Below are positions 16,803 through 26,842 of a DNA stretch of 64,000 bases, piece by piece. Numbering within the stretch: position 1 is the stretch's first letter; the number at the start of each line of letters is the position of its first letter. Origin of the DNA: Leptospira sp. (GTDB lineage Bacteria; Spirochaetota; Leptospiria; Leptospirales; Leptospiraceae); contig PEQN01000007.1 in NCBI GenBank assembly GCA_002786225.1, positions 1-64,000 on the forward strand, written 5' to 3'. Made by a program: the position numbers and the translations under genes. Under the pieces are notes generated by a model that was not told the DNA's origin, searched no databases, and saw only the letters and a program-made list of their open reading frames with translations.

Positions 16803-17930
16803 ATGTCTCCTAAAATCATTTACCAAGAGACGAATCCATATGGTTCATTCACTGCTTTCTTAGAGGAAGATGAAAGAACGACCTATCTTTACCTACAATG
16901 CGAGAACAATCCAGAATGGGGAATCAAATCTCTTTGGATTCGCAATCACATCCCTGCACCCAAAGAAAGAAACCCTGATGATTTTGGTTTAGGACTTGCT
17001 CCCGTTTTAGTTCAATCTGAATTGATGCAATCAGAAGGAATGCCTTCTCTTGATCCCAAAGAGATTCACTTTATTTGGTTAGAAGAAGGCGATGGATTAT
17101 TTTTATTCATAGGTGATGAGATGGAAGCCTTTCTTCCGCCTTGGTCTGGTTTGCAAAAGTTTCATGGTTATGCGAGATCTGCCAAAGAAGATGCGATCAC
17201 AGCAAGTCCTATGGGTGATCCAAAACATGGTGTTATCTTTGATAGAATGATGGAAGCTCGCAAGTATTGGGAATTAAGAGCTACATCTGATTCTTGGAAT
17301 AAAATCCAAAAACATAGAATGGAATTTTTAGAATCAAAATTTGGCAAACATACAAAGTACTGGTCAGCAGATGGTGGAAAATACCCGCAATTAGGTATAG
17401 CTTGCTTTCAATCGGAGAAGACGAATCATCTCAAAGTATTTTCTACAATAGGAATGAGTGCCCAGAACCAACCTAGCATAGAAATGTATCATAAAGACTT
17501 TCAGAAATTTACACGAATAGAATTGATTTTATTTTTTCATGTACCTGAACATTCAGATCGATCCGAAGAATGGGTCCAACATCTTCTAGGAGAGATGATT
17601 AAGTTTCCTTGGAATACAGGGAACTGGTTCGGTCATGGACATACTCTTGGAATGAATAGGAAAGATCCTGATCAACTTTACTTAAACTTTACGACTACCT
17701 TGCTACGCAACCTTTCTCAACCTCAAGAATATCATTTACCGGATCAAAATTATCATCTTGATGAATTGGTTTCAGAAAATGGTGAGAAAGTAAACTTTCT
17801 TGCATTGATTCCCCTTACTGAAGAAGAAAAATTAGTATGCCAGACTGAAGGTTCTAAGAAAATTTTTGAAAGTCTGGATGCCAAATCACTTTCTTGGATA
17901 CATAATCCAGAAAGAGAGTCTATACTTTAA
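16803..17930 (+). CDS. Suppressor-of-fused (SUFU) domain protein
   Basis: 375 residues, cytoplasmic. The C-terminal 190 residues match SUFU-type proteins: RIELILFFHVPEHSDRSEEW, NTGNWFGHGHTLGMN, and FLALIPLTEEEKLVCQTEG near the end. The N-terminal half is a separate, uncharacterised domain with many aromatics (ERTTYLYLQCENNPEWGIKS). In bacteria, SUFU domains often act as immunity proteins against polymorphic toxins. No toxin gene lies next to it here, so that role is only a possibility. Confidence 0.78.
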   Translation: MSPKIIYQETNPYGSFTAFLEEDERTTYLYLQCENNPEWGIKSLWIRNHIPAPKERNPDDFGLGLAPVLVQSELMQSEGMPSLDPKEIHFIWLEEGDGLFLFIGDEMEAFLPPWSGLQKFHGYARSAKEDAITASPMGDPKHGVIFDRMMEARKYWELRATSDSWNKIQKHRMEFLESKFGKHTKYWSADGGKYPQLGIACFQSEKTNHLKVFSTIGMSAQNQPSIEMYHKDFQKFTRIELILFFHVPEHSDRSEEWVQHLLGEMIKFPWNTGNWFGHGHTLGMNRKDPDQLYLNFTTTLLRNLSQPQEYHLPDQNYHLDELVSENGEKVNFLALIPLTEEEKLVCQTEGSKKIFESLDAKSLSWIHNPERESIL

Positions 17931-18006
17931 TTCTCTATTACTAAACAATAAAATTAGTTATTTTAGATTTTTTTCCGCCTATTCATAATAAGATTATCTA
18001 GAAAAT

Positions 18007-18645
18007 TTGACTTTAGAACGAATAATCTTGCCGTTAATTGGATTAGTTATGAAGAAATACAATAAATACAACAACATGGACTTTGAAGAGTTCAATCTTG
18101 ATAGAATTATGAATAGCATGGAAGATTCGTCTGGCTTTATTCTATCAACTGTATTCCAAAAGAAATTTTCTTTGGATGTAAATCTCAAACGACATGAAGA
18201 TATGAAGAATTGGCTTAAATCTAAGAACCTAGACTATCTAGTATTGGATGGTGTGCAAAAGGTTATAGACCAAGACAATGGAAAGGTCTTGGACTATTCT
18301 ATTCTTTATATTTTGTTATTTTATCGAAATGATAAGCTTTCTGAGCAAGAATTCCAAGAATTAGCTCAAATTCTCTTAAAAAGATATGATCTCAAGACAA
18401 TTATTACCAAACTTCCTAACTCCAGAGACTTAGAGACATGGAATCGCGATGCAGAGCGCAAAGTTTTTAGAAATATTACTAGCAATAACATGGAATCCTT
18501 AATCAAAGGCTTCTTCTTAGGTTTAAATAAGAAAAGAGAGAAGTTTTATTTTCTAGGAATTGAGAAAGAAAATCTCGAGAAGAATGTTTTTTTCAGAAAA
18601 ATCGAAAAAAAGCAGCATTCTAATGATGCTCGCGCAATCGCTTAA
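18007..18645 (+). CDS. Hypothetical cytoplasmic protein
   Basis: Up to 212 residues from a TTG at 18007. ATG codons at 18049 and 18076 are alternatives and no start has a clear SD. The protein is charged, helical and soluble, without TM segments. Recognisable pieces include KYNNMDFEEFNLDRIMN and KLSEQEFQELAQILLKRYD. No family recognised. It is convergent with the lysine-rich mini-gene, whose terminator lies just beyond its stop. Confidence 0.6.
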   Translation: MTLERIILPLIGLVMKKYNKYNNMDFEEFNLDRIMNSMEDSSGFILSTVFQKKFSLDVNLKRHEDMKNWLKSKNLDYLVLDGVQKVIDQDNGKVLDYSILYILLFYRNDKLSEQEFQELAQILLKRYDLKTIITKLPNSRDLETWNRDAERKVFRNITSNNMESLIKGFFLGLNKKREKFYFLGIEKENLEKNVFFRKIEKKQHSNDARAIA

Positions 18646-18674
18646 CGTAAAATCGACCTTTTTAAAATAAAAAA

Positions 18675-18691
18675 CCCGCAAAGACTGCGGG
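18675..18691 (-). terminator. Rho-independent terminator of the lysine-rich mini-gene
   Basis: Read on the minus strand: CCCGCA, a 5-nt loop, TGCGGG, then TTTTTTATTTT. This is a textbook intrinsic terminator 50 nt past the stop of the small gene at 18743. Two further short hairpins (AAAGTC/GACTTT and GTCTTT/AAAGAC) lie between the stop and this terminator. Confidence 0.85.
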
Positions 18692-18742
18692 CTGTTTAAT
18701 GAAGTTTGTCTTTTAGAAAGACAAAGTCTTTTCAGACTTTAA

Positions 18743-18832
18743 TTACTTTTTCTTTCTAGCTGCTTTTTTTTTCGCAACTTTTTTCTTTGCAGCTTTTTTC
18801 TTTACAGTTTTTTTCTTTTTAGGAGCTACCAT
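18743..18832 (-). CDS. 29-residue lysine-rich mini-protein (histone H1-tail-like)
   Basis: ATG at 18832 and TAA at 18743-18745. The product begins MVAPKKKKTVKKKAAKKK and continues with KKK/AA blocks; about 60% of residues are lysine and there are no acidic residues. The SD is AGGAGAGG, 8 nt before the ATG, the strongest in this part of the window, and a classic terminator follows. Composition resembles the C-terminal tails of histone H1 and chlamydial Hc1, so it could bind DNA, RNA or another polyanion. It lies 138 nt after the oxidoreductase gene on the same strand. Too short for automated calling, but the flanking signals make expression credible. Confidence 0.7.
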   Translation of the reverse strand: MVAPKKKKTVKKKAAKKKVAKKKAARKKK

Positions 18833-18970
18833 TGATGTTACCTCTCCTTATAAATTTCAGAACTTGTATCCATGTATCACTTAGTGAGACATAATTCAAG
18901 TGTTGATAGTGACATAAGTAATTCGCATATAAAAGTTTGTAAAGTTTTTTAAAATTTTATTGAAAAAAAA

Positions 18971-19987
18971 TTACAATTTAATAACTACCTTACCAATTGT
19001 ACTACCTTTTCTAAAATCATTCAGTGCTAAGTGTATATTCTTCCATTCATATACAGAACCTATGCGTTGTGGTTGGTTTGATAGCTTCCATAAATCATTA
19101 AAGTGTTCTCTAAGTAAGTTTAAATTATTCCACAACCATATTAAATTGAATCCCATGATAGATTTATTATCCGAAATCATTCGCAATGGATCAATCTTTG
19201 GTCTTCTTATATAATTTATAAGTGTGTGAATTGGATTAAGACTTGAACTTGAAGGTGTAAAATTAGCACTTCCATAAGTTATAAGCCTTCCCATAGGTGA
19301 TAGAGAATCAAAACTATCTTTTAATATCTTACCACCGATGCATTCTAAGACTAAGTTTAGCTTATGATTGATTAATATTTTACCTAAATCATGTTTAAAT
19401 GACTTAGTTCTTACTAATTTATAATCAAATCCTTCTTCTTCTAGTGTTGAAAACTTTGATTCACTACCAACACATCCTATTGTCGTAGCACCCAAACGTT
19501 TTGCAATACGATTCGCTAAGATACCAACTCCACCTGCCGCACTATGAATAAGAACAACATCATCTCTTTTGCAATCACCTAAAACTTTCAAAGCATAGTA
19601 TGCAGTCAATGCTTGCACAATAAAAGATGCGCCTTGCTCATAAGACCAATCATCTGGTAATGGAAAAACAGATTCAATTTCCATTTGAATTGTTGTAGCA
19701 TAAGCACCAAATCTTGTTGCTGCCATAACACGATCGCCCACTTTCCAAGTGTTAACTGACGATCCTACGGCAGTTATTTCACCTGAAAACTCTAAGCCAG
19801 GAATAAATTTTCCTTGGGGAGTTGCGCTATAAATGCCAAAAATGGCAAATAAATCAGCAAAATTTAATCCTATTGCATGAATTTTAATTTGGATTTCTGT
19901 ATCTTTAAGTGGTGGAAGCTCTTCTTTTTTTAATTTTAAGCCACTGATTTTGCCTTTAGTTTCAACTTCGTAAACTGATCTTTCCAT
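18971..19987 (-). CDS. Zinc-independent MDR-family alcohol dehydrogenase / quinone oxidoreductase
   Basis: 338 residues. N-terminal GroES-like fold (LNFADLFAIFGIYSATP, PGLEFSGEITAVGSSVNTW), then the Rossmann region with VLIHSAAGGVGILANRIAKR and a nucleotide-binding Gly cluster near residue 148. The sequence around LGRLITYGSAN and the C-terminal LALNDFRKGSTIGKVVIKL resembles VAT-1-like quinone oxidoreductases, which use NADPH. No catalytic zinc Cys cluster is visible. Monocistronic, divergent from gcvT with about 80 bp between starts. Confidence 0.88.
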   Translation of the reverse strand: MERSVYEVETKGKISGLKLKKEELPPLKDTEIQIKIHAIGLNFADLFAIFGIYSATPQGKFIPGLEFSGEITAVGSSVNTWKVGDRVMAATRFGAYATTIQMEIESVFPLPDDWSYEQGASFIVQALTAYYALKVLGDCKRDDVVLIHSAAGGVGILANRIAKRLGATTIGCVGSESKFSTLEEEGFDYKLVRTKSFKHDLGKILINHKLNLVLECIGGKILKDSFDSLSPMGRLITYGSANFTPSSSSLNPIHTLINYIRRPKIDPLRMISDNKSIMGFNLIWLWNNLNLLREHFNDLWKLSNQPQRIGSVYEWKNIHLALNDFRKGSTIGKVVIKL

Positions 19988-20070
19988 TTGCTTATTTCCT
20001 AGTTACGTCTCATAAATTTCCATTTGAATCCTAGAGTCATGAATTAATCTAGGAGTGGAAGGTATATTGT

Positions 20071-21180
20071 ATGAAAAAAACTCCTCTACATGCAGTCCAC
20101 AAAGAACTCGGTGCAAAAATGGTTCCCTTTGGTGGATGGGATATGCCAGTTCAATACACTGGAATTATCTCCGAACACTTAGCAACAAGAACTAAGGCAG
20201 GTTTATTTGATGTATCTCATATGGGTGAGATTCTAGTTGAAGGTGATGCTTCTGCGATTTTAACATTTTTAGAAAAAGTTACCTGCAATACCATAGAAGG
20301 CTTAGTTGATGGACAAGTTCAATACAATGCAGTTGTAAATTCTATGGGTGGACTTGTAGATGACATCACAGTTTATAAAATCTCTTCTGAAAAATATTTT
20401 ATCTGTTCCAACGCTACCAACTATGAAGCTGTTACAAAACATTTCAACGAGAACAACACAGATCCTAAGGTAAAAATTACTAACGACTCAGAAAATTGGC
20501 ACCAACTTGCCTTACAAGGTCCTGAAGCGAATTCTATCTTAGAAGATTATCTTTCGCTGGATTTAAAACCACTTGGTTATTATAGATTTGCATTTTATGA
20601 TTTCAATCATGAGAAGATCTTAGTTTCAAGAACAGGTTATACGGGTGAAGATGGTTTTGAAATCTACACAAGTATACCAACAGGGATCAAAATTTGGAAG
20701 GAACTCTTGGAACAATACAAAGGTCTTGGACTTGTTCCAGTTGGATTAGGTGCACGTGATACACTGCGTATTGAAGCTAAATATCCTTTGTATGGACATG
20801 AATTATTAGAAGATAGAAGTCCTATAGTCTCTGGTCTTTCCTGGATCGTCAAAGAAAAGAAAAAGCCCTTCCTCGCCTATGATAAGATCATGCACGATAA
20901 GAAGATGGGAGCTTATGCTCGAATCGTTGGTATACGACTTCTGGAACCAGGGGTGATGCGAGAAGATTTTCCCATTTACTCTCAAGATGGTGTCGCTATA
21001 GGCAAAACAACTTCTGGAACACACTCTCCAAGTAGAAAGGAATCCATAGGACTTGCCCTTATCAAAAAGGAATTCATCCAAGATGGACAAGAAATTTCAG
21101 TAGAAATTCGAGGGCAGAAGAAAAAAGCTATAATACATACAGGAAAATTTATAGAAGGATCTGTTCGAACGAACAAATAA
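20071..21180 (+). CDS. gcvT: Aminomethyltransferase (glycine cleavage T protein)
   Basis: 369 residues, normal length. N-terminal [40 protein letters not shown] and SHMGEI are diagnostic of Gcv[14 protein letters not shown] and [20 protein letters not shown] follow in the folate-binding region. It transfers the methylene group from the H-protein aminomethyl-lipoyl arm to tetrahydrofolate, releasing ammonia. First gene of gcvTHP, with 13 nt and 3 nt spacers. An AGGAG-GGAAGG region precedes the ATG. No glycine riboswitch fits in the short upstream interval. Confidence 0.97.
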   Translation: MKKTPLHAVHKELGAKMVPFGGWDMPVQYTGIISEHLATRTKAGLFDVSHMGEILVEGDASAILTFLEKVTCNTIEGLVDGQVQYNAVVNSMGGLVDDITVYKISSEKYFICSNATNYEAVTKHFNENNTDPKVKITNDSENWHQLALQGPEANSILEDYLSLDLKPLGYYRFAFYDFNHEKILVSRTGYTGEDGFEIYTSIPTGIKIWKELLEQYKGLGLVPVGLGARDTLRIEAKYPLYGHELLEDRSPIVSGLSWIVKEKKKPFLAYDKIMHDKKMGAYARIVGIRLLEPGVMREDFPIYSQDGVAIGKTTSGTHSPSRKESIGLALIKKEFIQDGQEISVEIRGQKKKAIIHTGKFIEGSVRTNK

Positions 21181-21193
21181 AAGTAGGTAGAAA

Positions 21194-21586
21194 ATGGCAG
21201 AAACAAGCGCACCACAGGGTTACTTTTTTTCAGAAAAACATGAATGGATAAAAATTGAAGGAGATACTGCAACCATAGGAATCAGTGATTATGCTCAATC
21301 CTCTCTAGGCGATATTGTATTCGTTGATGTTCCTAAACCTGGAAAAACCATCCAACAATCAGAATCCTTTGGAACCATAGAATCGGTAAAAGCAGCAGAA
21401 GACCTTTATGCACCTATGTCAGGTGAAGTAATTGAGACTAATCCTGGCATAGCAAGTGATCCAGCCTCTATCAATGGAAATCCCTTCGAAACTTGGTTTA
21501 TTAAAATCAAAGGATTCTCTGAATCTGAACTAAACAAACTTATGGATGCGTCCAAATATAAAGAATACGTCGCTGGATTGGAATAA
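21194..21586 (+). CDS. gcvH: Glycine cleavage system H protein
   Basis: 130 residues. The lipoyl-lysine motif [18 protein letters not shown] lies near residue 65, with the typical preceding [20 protein letters not shown] and GDIVFVDVP. It carries the aminomethyl group between GcvP and GcvT. The N-terminus has a short extension ([12 protein letters not shown]). A GTAGG-type SD is close to the ATG, and gcvP starts 3 nt after the stop. Confidence 0.97.
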   Translation: MAETSAPQGYFFSEKHEWIKIEGDTATIGISDYAQSSLGDIVFVDVPKPGKTIQQSESFGTIESVKAAEDLYAPMSGEVIETNPGIASDPASINGNPFETWFIKIKGFSESELNKLMDASKYKEYVAGLE

Positions 21587-21589
21587 TAA

Positions 21590-24508
21590 ATGAGCACAAC
21601 TATCACTAAAAACAACCAAGAAACACTTCACCTGAAGTTAGAAGACCTTATCAAAGAATCCGATGCATTTCGTGACCGCCATATTGGTCCCAATGCAGAA
21701 GAAAGACAAGAGATGCTTTCGTTTCTTGGTTATAGTGATATCGATGATTTGATACGCGATGTTGTCCCAGAAAATATTCTTAGAATTGAAAAATTAGTTC
21801 TTCCACAACCCAAGGGCGAGAAGGAATTACTTAGAGATTTAAAAGCTATTGTCTCTAAGAATAAAATATTCCGTTCTTACATTGGAATGGGTTACTACTC
21901 AGCTGTTATTCCAGCTGTCATCCAAAGAAATGTTCTTGAAAATCCAGGATGGTATACTGCATACACTCCGTACCAAGCAGAGATAGCCCAAGGTCGCCTT
22001 GAAGCCTTAATAAATTTTCAAACCATGATAACCGACTTAACAGGTTTAGATGTTTCCAATGCATCTCTGTTAGATGAAGGAACTGCTGCCGCAGAAGCTA
22101 TGGCTATGTGTTACCAACTTCGTGCGGATGACAATGGGAATAGCTTCTTTGTATCTCAATCGGTACATCCACAAACAATTGAAATTCTAAAAACCCGAGC
22201 CTTGCCTCTTGGCATACAAATAGTCGTAGGATCCTTCAAAACACTAAGTCCTTCGCGAGATTTCTTTGGATCTATTGTTCAATATCCATCTACCGATGGA
22301 ACGATTCATGATTACCGCAATTTTGTGGAAAGCATGCACACTACAGAGACTAAGGTTATTGTTGCTACAGATCTAATGGCTTTGACTTTACTTACCCCGC
22401 CAGGTGAATGGGGTGCAGATGTTGCCGTAGGTGCAACCCAAAGATTTGGACTTCCACTTGGTTTTGGTGGGCCTCATGCGGGCTTTCTTTCAACCAAGGA
22501 TGAATACAAACGATTGCTACCTGGTCGTTTGATCGGAGTATCCAAAGATTCTCAAGGAAATCCAGCATACAGATTGTCCTTACAGACTCGTGAACAACAC
22601 ATCCGAAGAGACAAAGCTACAAGTAATATTTGCACGGCTCAAGTCCTTCTCGCTGTTATTTCTTCTTTTTATGCTGTATACCATGGACCAAATGGCTTAC
22701 GCAAAATTGCAACTCGAATTCATAAGCTAACAAGGGTTCTTGCAAATGGCTTAGAAAAACTAGGCTATAAGGTAACATCCAAGCCGTATTTTGACACTAT
22801 CAAAGTGGACTTAGAGCAATTAACTGCTGCTGAAATTATAAGTTATGCAGAAGGACGGGAAATCAATCTTCGACATTTCAACCAACATTCTATTGGAATT
22901 TCCTTAGATGAAACTGTTACCTTGGAAGATATCAAAGACATACTTGAAATTTTCCACAAAGGTAAGCCTTGTCCTTTCCAAATTGAAGAACTCATTTCCT
23001 TAGAGGGCAATGACCTAAACCAAGGATTAATTCGAAGTTCTGATTTCCTCACACATCCTGTTTTCAATTCCTACCACACAGAAACAGAAATGCTTCGCTA
23101 CATCAAAAGATTAGAAGCAAAAGATCTATCATTGACTCACTCAATGATTCCTCTTGGTTCTTGTACTATGAAGCTGAATTCTAGTACTGAAATGTATCCT
23201 GTTACTTGGCCCGAATTAGGATCCTTGCACCCTTTTGCACCTAATTCTCAAACTGAAGGATATCGTAAATTATTTGGTCAATTGGAAAAGTGGCTCTGCG
23301 AAATTACAGGTTTTTCTGCTGTGTCTTTACAACCTAATGCTGGTTCGCAGGGTGAATACGCAGGTTTACTTGCTATCAGAGGTTTTCATCTTTCAAGGAA
23401 CCAAGGCTTTCGAGATGTATGTTTGATTCCAATTTCGGCTCATGGAACAAACCCTGCATCGGCTGTTATGGCTGGATTCAAAGTTGTAGTAGTATCTTGT
23501 GATGAGAATGGGAATATTAATATTGATGATCTCAAAGCTAAGGCTGAGAAACATAAAGATGAGTTAGGTGCTCTTATGGTTACCTATCCTTCTACTCATG
23601 GAGTATTTGAAGAAGGAATCACTGAAATATGTAAAATCATTCATGATTTTGGTGGTCAGGTTTATATGGATGGAGCGAATATGAATGCACAGGTTGCACT
23701 CACTCGTCCTTGTGACATAGGTGCGGATGTCTGTCACTTAAATCTACACAAAACTTTTTGTATTCCCCATGGTGGGGGAGGTCCAGGCGTTGGGCCGATC
23801 GGAGTTGCCGAACACTTAGTTCCTTTCCTTCCTGGTCATAATCTTGTAGACAATGGAACTGGTTTGCCTTCAGGTGCTGTATCATCAGCTCCATGGGGTT
23901 CGGCTAGTATTAATGTAATTTCTTGGGCATACATAGCGATGATGGGAGAGGATGGACTTTCTCTAGCAACTAAAACAGCAATCCTTAACGCTAATTATAT
24001 GGCAAAAAAATTAGAATCCCAATACAGCGTTTTATACAAAGGAAAGAATGGTTTAGTTGCTCATGAATGTATTTTAGATACCAGAAATTTTAAAAAGATA
24101 TCTGGAGTTGAAGCTGAAGACATTGCTAAACGATTGATGGATTATGGCTTCCATGCACCAACTATGTCCTTTCCAGTTCCGGGAACATTAATGATAGAGC
24201 CAACAGAAAGCGAATCCAAATCTGAATTGGATCGATTCTGTGAATCTATGATCCAAATAAGAAATGAGATTACTGAAATTGAAAATGGTTCCTTAGATAA
24301 GCAAGATAATCCTCTCAAGAATGCACCTCACACAGCGAAGATGGTTCTTGCAGATTCTTGGAATCATAAATATGCAAGAGAACGTGCAGCTTATCCACTT
24401 CCATTCCTTAAACAAAGTAAGTTCTGGCCAAGTGTAGGTAGGATAGATAATGTTTTTGGTGATAGAAATCTTATTTGTAGCTGTATTCCTATAGAAGAAT
24501 TTGCTTAA
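21590..24508 (+). CDS. gcvP: Glycine dehydrogenase (decarboxylating), P protein
   Basis: 972 residues, the single-chain (fused alpha/beta) form. [19 protein letters not shown] near the N-terminus, the PLP lysine in [18 protein letters not shown], and [15 protein letters not shown] are family hallmarks. It decarboxylates glycine with PLP and passes the aminomethyl group to GcvH. The glycine cleavage operon is complete apart from lpd, which would be elsewhere. The protein ends [14 protein letters not shown], the usual P-protein C-terminus. Confidence 0.97.
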   Translation: MSTTITKNNQETLHLKLEDLIKESDAFRDRHIGPNAEERQEMLSFLGYSDIDDLIRDVVPENILRIEKLVLPQPKGEKELLRDLKAIVSKNKIFRSYIGMGYYSAVIPAVIQRNVLENPGWYTAYTPYQAEIAQGRLEALINFQTMITDLTGLDVSNASLLDEGTAAAEAMAMCYQLRADDNGNSFFVSQSVHPQTIEILKTRALPLGIQIVVGSFKTLSPSRDFFGSIVQYPSTDGTIHDYRNFVESMHTTETKVIVATDLMALTLLTPPGEWGADVAVGATQRFGLPLGFGGPHAGFLSTKDEYKRLLPGRLIGVSKDSQGNPAYRLSLQTREQHIRRDKATSNICTAQVLLAVISSFYAVYHGPNGLRKIATRIHKLTRVLANGLEKLGYKVTSKPYFDTIKVDLEQLTAAEIISYAEGREINLRHFNQHSIGISLDETVTLEDIKDILEIFHKGKPCPFQIEELISLEGNDLNQGLIRSSDFLTHPVFNSYHTETEMLRYIKRLEAKDLSLTHSMIPLGSCTMKLNSSTEMYPVTWPELGSLHPFAPNSQTEGYRKLFGQLEKWLCEITGFSAVSLQPNAGSQGEYAGLLAIRGFHLSRNQGFRDVCLIPISAHGTNPASAVMAGFKVVVVSCDENGNINIDDLKAKAEKHKDELGALMVTYPSTHGVFEEGITEICKIIHDFGGQVYMDGANMNAQVALTRPCDIGADVCHLNLHKTFCIPHGGGGPGVGPIGVAEHLVPFLPGHNLVDNGTGLPSGAVSSAPWGSASINVISWAYIAMMGEDGLSLATKTAILNANYMAKKLESQYSVLYKGKNGLVAHECILDTRNFKKISGVEAEDIAKRLMDYGFHAPTMSFPVPGTLMIEPTESESKSELDRFCESMIQIRNEITEIENGSLDKQDNPLKNAPHTAKMVLADSWNHKYARERAAYPLPFLKQSKFWPSVGRIDNVFGDRNLICSCIPIEEFA

Positions 24509-24620
24509 TCAATATAAGCAAGTGTTTTTATTTAGGTTACATTAATTGAGATCTACCTTTTGTTCTCTTTATGGATTTAGCGGTATAGAGCCTCAATTAT
24601 ATTCAGTAGGAGTTTAACTA

Positions 24621-24944
24621 ATGTTTTATGAAAGACATATATTCGTTTGTGAAAACCAAAGAGCCCCAGGTGAGAGGATTTCTTGTGCTGACAAAAACGC
24701 TGAAATTCTAAAATACCTCAAGCAAAACTCGAAAACAGCCTACAAAGGGAATGGAAAAATTCGAATCCAAAGAGCAGGCTGTTTAGATCGTTGTGAACTT
24801 GGTCCTGTATTAGTTAGCTATCCTGAAGGTCGATGGTTCTCATTAAAATCTACTGATGATGCAAAAAGATTTCTGGAAAAATACATTGCGTCCGATGATT
24901 TAGATAGCGTAAAAGATTTAGAAATTTCTGATCTAGAAAACTAA
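24621..24944 (+). CDS. Thioredoxin-like [2Fe-2S] ferredoxin
   Basis: 107 residues. Cysteines in IFVCENQRAPGERISCADK and GCLDRCELGPVLVSYPEG are placed as in Shethna-type/NuoE-like thioredoxin-fold [2Fe-2S] ferredoxins, although the spacing in the first pair is wide. AGGAG lies 9 nt before the ATG. It probably donates or accepts electrons in the cytoplasm; the partner is not identified. Followed 26 nt later by the cNMP-patatin gene. Confidence 0.88.
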   Translation: MFYERHIFVCENQRAPGERISCADKNAEILKYLKQNSKTAYKGNGKIRIQRAGCLDRCELGPVLVSYPEGRWFSLKSTDDAKRFLEKYIASDDLDSVKDLEISDLEN

Positions 24945-24970
24945 TCAATTATGCCTTTTCTAATTAATTT

Positions 24971-26755
24971 ATGAATAAGGCTGAGCAAGAAAAAGCAGTT
25001 CTCAAATTCCTAAGAAGCATTGAGCTTTTTAAAGGAATGTCCTTGCCTAATTTAAAATCCATCATGAAGCATATGGAAGAACGAATGGTACGCAACCATG
25101 AGTTCTTATATTATAAAGATGAAATTAGTGAACACATTTATATCATTCGATATGGAGAATTCATTATTGAAAGTTTCTCAGGACGTGGAAATATTTATGT
25201 GGGCCCTGGGGATGTAATTTCTGAAAATTCTATTTTATTGGGTGCTGCTCATTCTACTTCAGCTTATTCCGTGATTGATAGTTTGGTTTATGCAATTGAA
25301 GGGAAATTCTTCATGCAATTGGCTCTTAAAGATAGAGCTCTATCACAAAATATTATGAAACTTCTTTCCGCTAGAATGAAAGAAAATAATGAAGTTGATG
25401 TAATTTCAAAAAAGCAACAGCCAAGAAGATTGTTTTGTCATATTCCCTTTGATCCTATGGATGATTTCAAAGCAAGATTGGATAGTTTGATAGGCGAGGC
25501 TTCAGAAATACAAAATTCTGAATCCATTTTACTGAATATCTCCCAGTTTAAAGGATTGAATCATGAAAAATTCGCAGAAAGACTTAGTGAAATTCGGAAG
25601 AAAACACCCTTAGTTCATTTGTATTTCGATACACCTGAAGTTGCAGTGGATCTTCCTTCTATAGTTCTCCAATCCGACTGGATTATATTCTGGGAGAAAG
25701 AACCAAATAAAAATTTACTCTTAAAAGAAACGATTCTGAGTTTCTGGCAAAAGAGAATTCGAAATTTTAACGGACGAACTGTACTTTATCAAGTTGATCT
25801 CTCTTCCAATGATTTTGAGAATTCTATTTCAAACTTAAGTTCTCGAACTTTTCATAAGAAATTTATCTATGGTGATGCTTTAGCCAGATTCCTTGTATCT
25901 AAGACTCGAGGGATAGCCTTAGGTGGCGGTGGAGCTAGAGCTCTTGCTCATGTTGGACTTCTTAGAATATTACAAAGAGAAGGATTACGATTCGATTTTA
26001 TTTCTGGTGCATCCTTTGGTGCTGTTGTTGCAGCCTTATATGCAAGAGGCGATAGTATAGAATCCATGGAGTCTCTTGTAAAGAGGTTCTTTGGAGGAAT
26101 AGAAAGTGCTTTTGATCCAACGATACCATTCGTATCATTTTTTCGTGGAAAGAAGATGCGTAAAATGCTCAAGGAAACTTTTGGAGATCTAAGGATAGAA
26201 GAATTACCTATTCCATTTATTACTTCAGCAGTAGAATTACAAAGCGGTAAGGAATATATATTTGAAAGGGGACCAATCGTAGAGGCCTTGATAGCAACTA
26301 TGAGTTTACCAGGAGCATTTCCACCTTATTTCTTAGGAGAAAAGGTTTTGGTAGATGGTGGAATTATCAATAACGTTCCAGAAGATTTAATACGTGCTAA
26401 AGGGGCAGATGTAATTGTGGGAGTAAATGTATCGCCGCTTCAAGAAACTGTCTCTCTTAAGTTATTTGAAAACCGAAAAGCTTCAGGAACCTCATTCTTT
26501 CGATATCTTTTGGATAATATTAAATACCCACCTATTCTAAAAATTATGGGACGTACTATAACTTTAGAAGGCAGAGAAATCACACGTCTTAAAAAACTAC
26601 GAATGGATCTCTTCTTGAATTTTCATTTAGAAGAATTTCAATTATTCGATTTCTTTCAACACAAAGATATCATAAAAAAAGGGGAACAAGAAGCTGAATT
26701 AAATCTCAACGAAATACAATCTTTACTGCTTCCTAATCGACCAAAGATTAAATAG
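24971..26755 (+). CDS. Cyclic-nucleotide-binding domain fused to patatin-like phospholipase
   Basis: 594 residues. Residues about 15-130 are a cNMP-binding fold (FLYYKDEISEHIYIIRYGEF). A long middle region follows. Residues about 315-500 are a patatin domain: oxyanion loop GGGGARALAHVG, nucleophile GASFG (Ser near 348) and the dyad Asp in VDGGIINNVPEDL. This matches the neuropathy-target-esterase-like lysophospholipases. The cNMP pocket lacks an obvious Glu-Arg pair, so ligand binding is uncertain. The C-terminal tail after residue 500 is unassigned. Probably acts at the inner membrane. Confidence 0.88.
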   Translation: MNKAEQEKAVLKFLRSIELFKGMSLPNLKSIMKHMEERMVRNHEFLYYKDEISEHIYIIRYGEFIIESFSGRGNIYVGPGDVISENSILLGAAHSTSAYSVIDSLVYAIEGKFFMQLALKDRALSQNIMKLLSARMKENNEVDVISKKQQPRRLFCHIPFDPMDDFKARLDSLIGEASEIQNSESILLNISQFKGLNHEKFAERLSEIRKKTPLVHLYFDTPEVAVDLPSIVLQSDWIIFWEKEPNKNLLLKETILSFWQKRIRNFNGRTVLYQVDLSSNDFENSISNLSSRTFHKKFIYGDALARFLVSKTRGIALGGGGARALAHVGLLRILQREGLRFDFISGASFGAVVAALYARGDSIESMESLVKRFFGGIESAFDPTIPFVSFFRGKKMRKMLKETFGDLRIEELPIPFITSAVELQSGKEYIFERGPIVEALIATMSLPGAFPPYFLGEKVLVDGGIINNVPEDLIRAKGADVIVGVNVSPLQETVSLKLFENRKASGTSFFRYLLDNIKYPPILKIMGRTITLEGREITRLKKLRMDLFLNFHLEEFQLFDFFQHKDIIKKGEQEAELNLNEIQSLLLPNRPKIK

Positions 26756-26842
26756 TATTTTATTTATACTATTTATAGTATATTCAATTTTTTGTTTCAA
26801 AATTAGACTCAATTTGTATCCTATCCGTAAATCGAGCAATAT

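Noticed and set aside
19988..20070. A glycine riboswitch upstream of gcvT
   Set aside because: The interval is only about 80 nt and shows no double aptamer pattern.
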